This document shows, one piece after another, positions 6,595-8,857 of a stretch of DNA of 8,857 nucleotides. The DNA lies in the NCBI GenBank assembly GCA_014237545.1, contig JAACJX010000256.1, positions 1 through 8,857 of the forward strand, given 5' to 3'. This DNA comes from Ardenticatenia bacterium (lineage in GTDB: Bacteria; Chloroflexota; Anaerolineae; Promineifilales; Promineifilaceae). The notes beneath the pieces were generated by a model. It was not told where the DNA came from. It saw only the letters and a program-made list of their open reading frames with translations, and ran no database searches. The translations under genes and the position numbers were made by a program. Positions within the stretch are counted from its first letter, which is position 1, and the number at the start of each line of letters is the position of its first letter.

Positions 6595-6789
6595 TTAACG
6601 AATGTCGAACAACTGCCCCCAAAGGGCAATACTCTTGAGCTGGTCGTTGTGGTAGATGAGGGCGATGACGTCTTCATGGCCGTTGGTGTGTTCACGTACC
6701 ACACGCTCAGTTTCGGCCTTCGTCGCGAACTGCTCTTCGTCCTCGTTGCAGGTGATGGCGCGCCAGTCGGCGCTGAAGGGCTTTTTCAT
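6595..6789 (-). CDS. Small hypothetical protein, 64 aa
   Basis: Unrecognised small soluble protein with a mixed alpha/beta look: a charged helix rich in Glu/Arg (E-T-E-R-V-V-R-E-H), then I-A-L-I-Y-H and S-I-A-L-W-G-Q-L-F-D-I-R. It has one Cys. Support for a real gene comes from its start: ATG 6789 is preceded by GGAG (6796-6799) at good spacing, and upstream lies a near-consensus promoter with a 5' leader carrying a 6-bp hairpin (ATTGGG/CCCAAT, 6819-6837). It is first in a unit with the 154-residue gene downstream. Confidence 0.7.
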   Translation of the reverse strand: MKKPFSADWRAITCNEDEEQFATKAETERVVREHTNGHEDVIALIYHNDQLKSIALWGQLFDIR

Positions 6790-6843
6790 GGCTTACTCCA
6801 TGCAGTCTAGAAACTACGATTGGGTTAAATCCCCAATGGCGTT

Positions 6844-6872
6844 TTCTATTAGCTTCTATTAGTTACTAATAG
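6844..6872. promoter_or_regulatory. Repeated TTCTATTAG boxes, likely operator
   Basis: TTCTATTAG occurs at 6844-6852 and again at 6854-6862, ten bases apart, one helical turn. The second is followed by TTA and an inverted copy CTAATAG (6866-6872), making a perfect 7-bp palindrome. The boxes cover the expected transcription start, just downstream of and touching the -10 element of the minus-strand promoter, which is where a repressor would act. The protein that binds is unknown. Confidence 0.65.
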
Positions 6873-6899
6873 TATAGGTGTTTGTTCGCCTGATGTCAA
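6871..6899 (-). promoter_or_regulatory. Near-consensus sigma-70 promoter for the 6789 gene
   Basis: On the minus strand TTGACA (6899-6894) is separated by exactly 17 nt from TATACT (6876-6871): a perfect -35 and a five-of-six -10. It lies immediately past the stop of the gene at 6902-7249, so the two downstream small genes can be transcribed on their own. The leader to ATG 6789 is about 75 nt. Confidence 0.8.
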
Positions 6900-6901
6900 T
6901 C

Positions 6902-7249
6902 CTAGGCTTCAATGATGAAGTTGAAGGCGAGTGCCCGCTGTCTTGCGATAGTCGCGCCACAATTCGGGCAGACAAGCGGCGCTTCGGGATAGCCCTGGTC
7001 GAGCGGGCGCACCATGATCGGCCGCCCATCCCGCCGCCGGCACCGGCCGCGGTGGTAGACGGCGAGACGCATAGGGGCGATGCCCCAGGCGTGTAGGAGC
7101 ACCATTGCCGGCAGCGCGCTGTCCATGCCCTTGTAGATCGTGTAGGTCTTGCTCTCCGTGATGACGTTGGCCACGGTCGCAGCGGCATCTTCTTCAGTCA
7201 TCGGAAGGGCGGCTGTCAGGGCGCTGCCGTACTGATGTTGATCAATCAT
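6902..7249 (-). CDS. Hypothetical protein, 115 aa, with a C-P-N-C pair
   Basis: Not recognised. The N-terminal half (10-55) looks helical and Ala-rich. The middle is strongly basic (V-Y-H-R-G-R-C-R-R-R-D-G-R). Near the end is V-C-P-N-C-G-A-T (C94, C97), which looks like one half of a zinc ribbon; the only other Cys is C70, so a complete four-Cys site is not present. Such a mix could suit nucleic-acid contact, but no function is assigned. Start ATG 7249 has AGGAG 7 nt upstream, a good ribosome binding site. The stop is TAG at 6902-6904, directly next to the promoter of the following unit. Confidence 0.7.
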   Translation of the reverse strand: MIDQHQYGSALTAALPMTEEDAAATVANVITESKTYTIYKGMDSALPAMVLLHAWGIAPMRLAVYHRGRCRRRDGRPIMVRPLDQGYPEAPLVCPNCGATIARQRALAFNFIIEA

Positions 7250-7380
7250 GGCTATCTCCTATACATGTTGGAATCGAAGTTACTGTTCAGTTCTGGAGGG
7301 TCCCGGCACGCCGTGGCGTGGTCACGGAGCGAGCACATTGGTGGTCGGCTTGCACGACGCAGGCGCGATGTCTATGCGAA

Positions 7381-7399
7381 TTCCCCTACCCTAGGGGAA
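7381..7399 (-). terminator. Short hairpin at the stop of the 112-aa gene
   Basis: TTCCCCTA (7381-7388) and TAGGGGAA (7392-7399) pair perfectly over 8 bp around a 3-nt loop; the TAG stop of the gene lies in the loop and arm. No T tract follows, so it may serve as a processing or stability hairpin instead. The rest of 7250-7380 shows only a 5-bp CCGTG/CACGG hairpin near 7310 and no gene. Confidence 0.35.
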
Positions 7400-7729
7400 G
7401 TTCGGCGCGCCAGCTAGAACAGGGTTATCGGACAGCCGCGGCCTGAGCGCACCCGATCTTTCCGGCCAGTACCACTCTTCGTTGAAAGCGCAGCAGGAGC
7501 AAAGCCCCATTCCTGGGTCGATGTTCTCCTTGACATCGATCCCGCTGGTAACAACCCAGAGGACAAGGTCCTCATCGGTCTCATCGTCGAACAGCGGTTC
7601 CGTGAAGCCACAGACGCTGGTAACCGCGCGGGTTTCCAGGTCTACCTTGCCGATGCGATGCAAGGTCTCAGCCCCATCACTTTGGTACCAGTAGCCAGGT
7701 CTAAGTTGGTCAATTGCTAAGGCTTGCAT
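7391..7729 (-). CDS. Hypothetical protein, 112 aa, acidic, with C-S-C-C
   Basis: Unrecognised soluble acidic protein. It opens with I-D-Q-L-R-P-G-Y-W-Y-Q-S-D-G, then H-R-I-G-K-V-D-L-E-T-R-A-V-T, an acidic stretch D-D-E-T-D-E-D (48-54), and W-V-V-T-S-G-I-D-V. It has a C-S-C-C cluster (77-80) followed by aromatic N-E-E-W-Y-W-P-E. The layout suggests a small beta-rich domain of the kind found in phage and plasmid accessory genes, but no family can be named. Start ATG 7729 has only a weak GAG upstream. It follows the 79-residue gene by 48 nt and probably shares its transcript. Confidence 0.65.
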   Translation of the reverse strand: MQALAIDQLRPGYWYQSDGAETLHRIGKVDLETRAVTSVCGFTEPLFDDETDEDLVLWVVTSGIDVKENIDPGMGLCSCCAFNEEWYWPERSGALRPRLSDNPVLAGAPNFP

Positions 7730-7777
7730 GGAATGTACTCGCTATGGGCATTCATTGCCGCGACCGGACAACGCCGG

Positions 7778-8017
7778 TCACAGCGCTCGCACTATCTCGT
7801 AGTGCTCCCCCTCTTTGAGAGCGGCCAGACCGCCCAGCCATTCGTAGCTAGCCGTGCGGTGGCTATCGTAGGCGTCGTGGATCATGATGAGGCCGGTTCC
7901 GTTCCAGCGTCCGGCTTCGTGCAGGTCGCGAGCGACTTCCAGCGCGCGGTGCCATGCGCCAGTATCGGTAAACCCGCGGCCGACCTTAACCTGGTCGTGC
8001 CAGTTGATGGTATTCAT
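7778..8017 (-). CDS. Small hypothetical protein, 79 aa
   Basis: Unrecognised. It is rich in His, Trp and Asp (I-N-W-H-D-Q-V-K-V-G-R-G-F, G-A-W-H-R-A-L-E-V-A-R-D-L-H-E, M-I-H-D-A-Y-D-S-H-R), with helix-like and strand-like stretches and no membrane part. The gene is real by its start: ATG 8017 with AGGAG four to five nt upstream, and 27 nt from the stop of the MobC-like gene, typical of an operon. A 6-bp hairpin (GACCGG/CCGGTC, 7762-7779) touches its stop codon. Confidence 0.68.
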   Translation of the reverse strand: MNTINWHDQVKVGRGFTDTGAWHRALEVARDLHEAGRWNGTGLIMIHDAYDSHRTASYEWLGGLAALKEGEHYEIVRAL

Positions 8018-8044
8018 TTGTCTCCTATGGTGTGTGTGAAAACC

Positions 8045-8401
8045 TCAGCTCTCTTCGTAGAGGGCTTTGTGCCGCACATAGGCCGAGGCGCTCATACCGG
8101 CCGTCGCCGCCCGGCGCAACAGTTCCAGGTATTCGCTGTCGGTCAGCCGGAACTTGAACTGCCTCCCTTTCCCTCGCGTGTTGATAGCAGCATCGGGTTC
8201 TGTTATCAGCTGGGCCAGCAGCGCCCGATCCTGCGGGTCCAGGTCGGCCTGCTCGTCGGCCAGAGCCGCCTGCGCCGCCTGCGCCAACAAGCTGCGGGCC
8301 AGGGTTGCATTCTGGCGTTCGGCTGCCGCTCGCGCGGCCAAGGCCGGCTGGACAGCCCGGGGCGACTTTTGGATGAGTAAGGTCAGAAGCTGGTCGTTCA
8401 T
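8045..8401 (-). CDS. MobC-like ribbon-helix-helix protein
   Basis: 118 residues. The N-terminal two thirds is an Ala/Gln-rich helical region (14-66). The C-terminal end (80-115) is a ribbon-helix-helix fold: strand R-Q-F-K-F-R-L-T, helix D-S-E-Y-L-E-L-L-R-R-A-A-T-A-G, turn and second helix M-S-A-S-A-Y-V-R-H-K-A-L. The E-Y-x-x-L-x-x-x-A-x-x-A-G-x-S-x-S-x-Y-x-R pattern is that of relaxosome accessory proteins of the MobC/plasmid mobilization group, which bind near oriT; no relaxase lies in the window, so it may be only a transcriptional regulator. ATG 8401 has a weak ribosome binding site. Directly upstream lie two direct repeats that overlap a possible TACAAT -10 box, suggesting self-control. 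It heads the leftward accessory series. Confidence 0.75.
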   Translation of the reverse strand: MNDQLLTLLIQKSPRAVQPALAARAAAERQNATLARSLLAQAAQAALADEQADLDPQDRALLAQLITEPDAAINTRGKGRQFKFRLTDSEYLELLRRAATAGMSASAYVRHKALYEES

Positions 8402-8407
8402 GATAAA

Positions 8408-8445
8408 TGTACCCTGTTCGTGACTCTATTGTACCCTTTTTGTGT
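8408..8445. promoter_or_regulatory. Two 16-bp direct repeats before the MobC-like gene
   Basis: TGTACCCTGTTCGTGA (8408-8423) and TGTACCCTTTTTGTGT (8430-8445) match at 12 or 13 of 16 positions and are 22 nt apart, two helical turns. A minus-strand TACAAT (8433-8428) overlaps the start of the second repeat, so a bound protein would cover the promoter. The adjacent ribbon-helix-helix protein is the obvious candidate to bind; this is inference. Confidence 0.6.
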
Positions 8446-8477
8446 CCACAAATCTATAACATATCTCACTGGCTTTC

Positions 8478-8517
8478 AACAGTAGTTATTGACTGCTGTT
8501 AGTTCTAATGCTATTCT
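8478..8517 (+). promoter_or_regulatory. Promoter of the CopG-like gene with overlapping inverted repeat
   Basis: TTGACT (8489-8494) and TATTCT (8512-8517) are 17 nt apart, a good sigma-70 pair 38 nt before the GTG start at 8555. An inverted repeat, AACAGTAG (8478-8485) with CTGCTGTT (8493-8500), with one mismatch, straddles the -35 box and could be the operator for the CopG-like product. Confidence 0.68.
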
Positions 8518-8554
8518 ATAGGCGTAGTGCGTGTTTATTACTGGAGGTTCTTGA

Positions 8555-8758
8555 GTGGCCGATTCCGACGCGCGCACCGTCTCCGTCTGGCTTCCAAGCG
8601 ATGTCCTGGCGGAGTTGGACGCCTATGCCGCGGCCGAGGAGCGATCACGATCATGGGTGATTGTGAAAGCAATCAAGCGGTTCTTGCGCGAGGAAAGGGA
8701 CCGGCGAGAGCAAGACACACAAACTGAAGAGGAGTCGCACCCGCGGCCGGGGCGCTAA
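8555..8758 (+). CDS. CopG-like ribbon-helix-helix protein, 67 aa
   Basis: A short DNA-binding protein of antitoxin/CopG type: strand R-T-V-S-V-W-L-P-S, helix D-V-L-A-E-L-D-A-Y-A-A-A-E-E, turn R-S-R-S, helix W-V-I-V-K-A-I-K-R-F-L-R-E-E, then a charged, flexible tail. Dimers of such proteins insert the strand into the major groove and usually repress their own promoter. Start GTG 8555 is fixed by GGAGG at 8543-8547, 7 nt upstream. It is divergent from the MobC-like gene and has its own promoter. No toxin gene follows on its strand: the next bases hold a hairpin and then what seems to be an opposing gene. It may be an orphan regulator, or its partner was lost. An overlapping frame from 8527 has no ribosome binding site or recognisable content. 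Confidence 0.85.
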   Translation: MADSDARTVSVWLPSDVLAELDAYAAAEERSRSWVIVKAIKRFLREERDRREQDTQTEEESHPRPGR

Positions 8759-8775
8759 CCAGCGACCGCGGGTGC
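8737..8775 (+). terminator. Hairpin at the end of the CopG-like gene
   Basis: GCACCCGCGG (8737-8746) and CCGCGGGTGC (8766-8775) make a perfect 10-bp stem. The loop contains the TAA stop and a small inner CGCT/AGCG stem. It lies between convergent genes, but no T tract follows, so its strength is uncertain. Confidence 0.5.
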
Positions 8776-8789
8776 TTGCGTCGTGCTGT

Positions 8790-8857
8790 CTAGGGCAGCA
8801 TCGGCGCCGGCGTGATGATACTCTCCGGCGCCGGTTGTTGCCAACCGGAGGTGTCTC
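8790..8857 (-). CDS. C-terminal end of a minus-strand gene entering from the right
   Basis: One minus-strand frame from the window edge reads D-T-S-G-W-Q-Q-P-A-P-E-S-I-I-T-P-A-P-M-L-P and stops at TAG 8790-8792. The Pro/Ala-rich tail looks like a natural C-terminus of an exported or linker-containing protein, and the position, convergent with the CopG-like gene across a hairpin, fits. Only 21 residues are visible, so the product cannot be named, and another frame is also open here. Confidence 0.4.
   Translation of the reverse strand, partial: DTSGWQQPAPESIITPAPMLP
8803..8848. repeat. Two adjoining GC-rich hairpins at the right edge
   Basis: GGCGCCGG (8803-8810) pairs with CCGGCGCC (8825-8832). 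CCGGTTG (8831-8837) pairs with CAACCGG (8842-8848) around a 4-nt loop. The two stems share two bases, so they cannot both form fully. They may simply reflect Pro/Ala codons of the opposing gene. Confidence 0.45.

Noticed and set aside
6022..6810. Plus-strand frame of 262 codons
   Set aside because: The longest open frame of its stretch, but it lies antisense to two minus-strand genes. The 64-aa gene has a strong promoter and a good ribosome binding site on that strand; this frame has no such start signals.
7724..8380. Plus-strand frame of 218 codons
   Set aside because: Antisense to the MobC-like gene and the 79-residue gene, both with better start sites and, for the former, a recognisable fold.
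1..8857. CRISPR array, tRNA, rRNA, insertion sequence ends, integrase attachment site
   Set aside because: No evenly spaced repeats, no cloverleaf-like segment, no transposase or integrase fragment and no long flanking repeat were seen on either strand.

Overview
The window looks like a bacterial chromosome or large replicon segment of moderately high GC, with two unlike halves. The organism is probably a member of the Chloroflexota. This rests only on gene style: a secreted Gly/Met-rich protein carrying an 'IVAEQ.GIT.DEV' helical tail, a DoxX of the long membrane type, a P22-type antirepressor, and frequent GTG starts. It is an inference of moderate strength.

Left half (about 1-5100) is a metal (probably copper) handling and signalling island. 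On the plus strand are an exported DUF305 protein that runs in from the left edge, a Cys-rich four-helix-bundle copper-binding protein (16 Cys) closed by a clear intrinsic terminator, and a DoxX-family membrane protein. Converging on them from the minus strand are a secreted Met/Gly-rich protein, an OmpR-type response regulator and a HAMP sensor histidine kinase. The kinase's extracytoplasmic sensor loop is Met-rich like the secreted protein, which suggests both see the same soft metal. The response regulator is broken: its DNA-binding domain has lost about 32 nt and changes frame, and the rest of the domain survives in another frame down to a 14-nt overlap with the kinase start. A decayed second copy of the copper-binding gene lies at 4987-5092.

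Right half (about 5178-8857) is an accessory region of mobile-element type. Seven minus-strand genes run in one direction: a MobC-like ribbon-helix-helix protein, five small proteins I do not recognise, and a P22-type antirepressor. They are transcribed leftward from at least two control regions. One has a near-consensus sigma-70 promoter (TTGACA-17-TATACT) followed by repeated TTCTATTAG boxes. The other is the divergent region 8402-8554, with two 16-bp direct repeats on one side and a promoter overlapped by an inverted repeat on the other. That promoter drives a 67-residue CopG-like protein without a visible toxin partner. A further minus-strand gene probably enters from the right edge. No integrase, transposase, replication gene, tRNA, rRNA or CRISPR array was seen.
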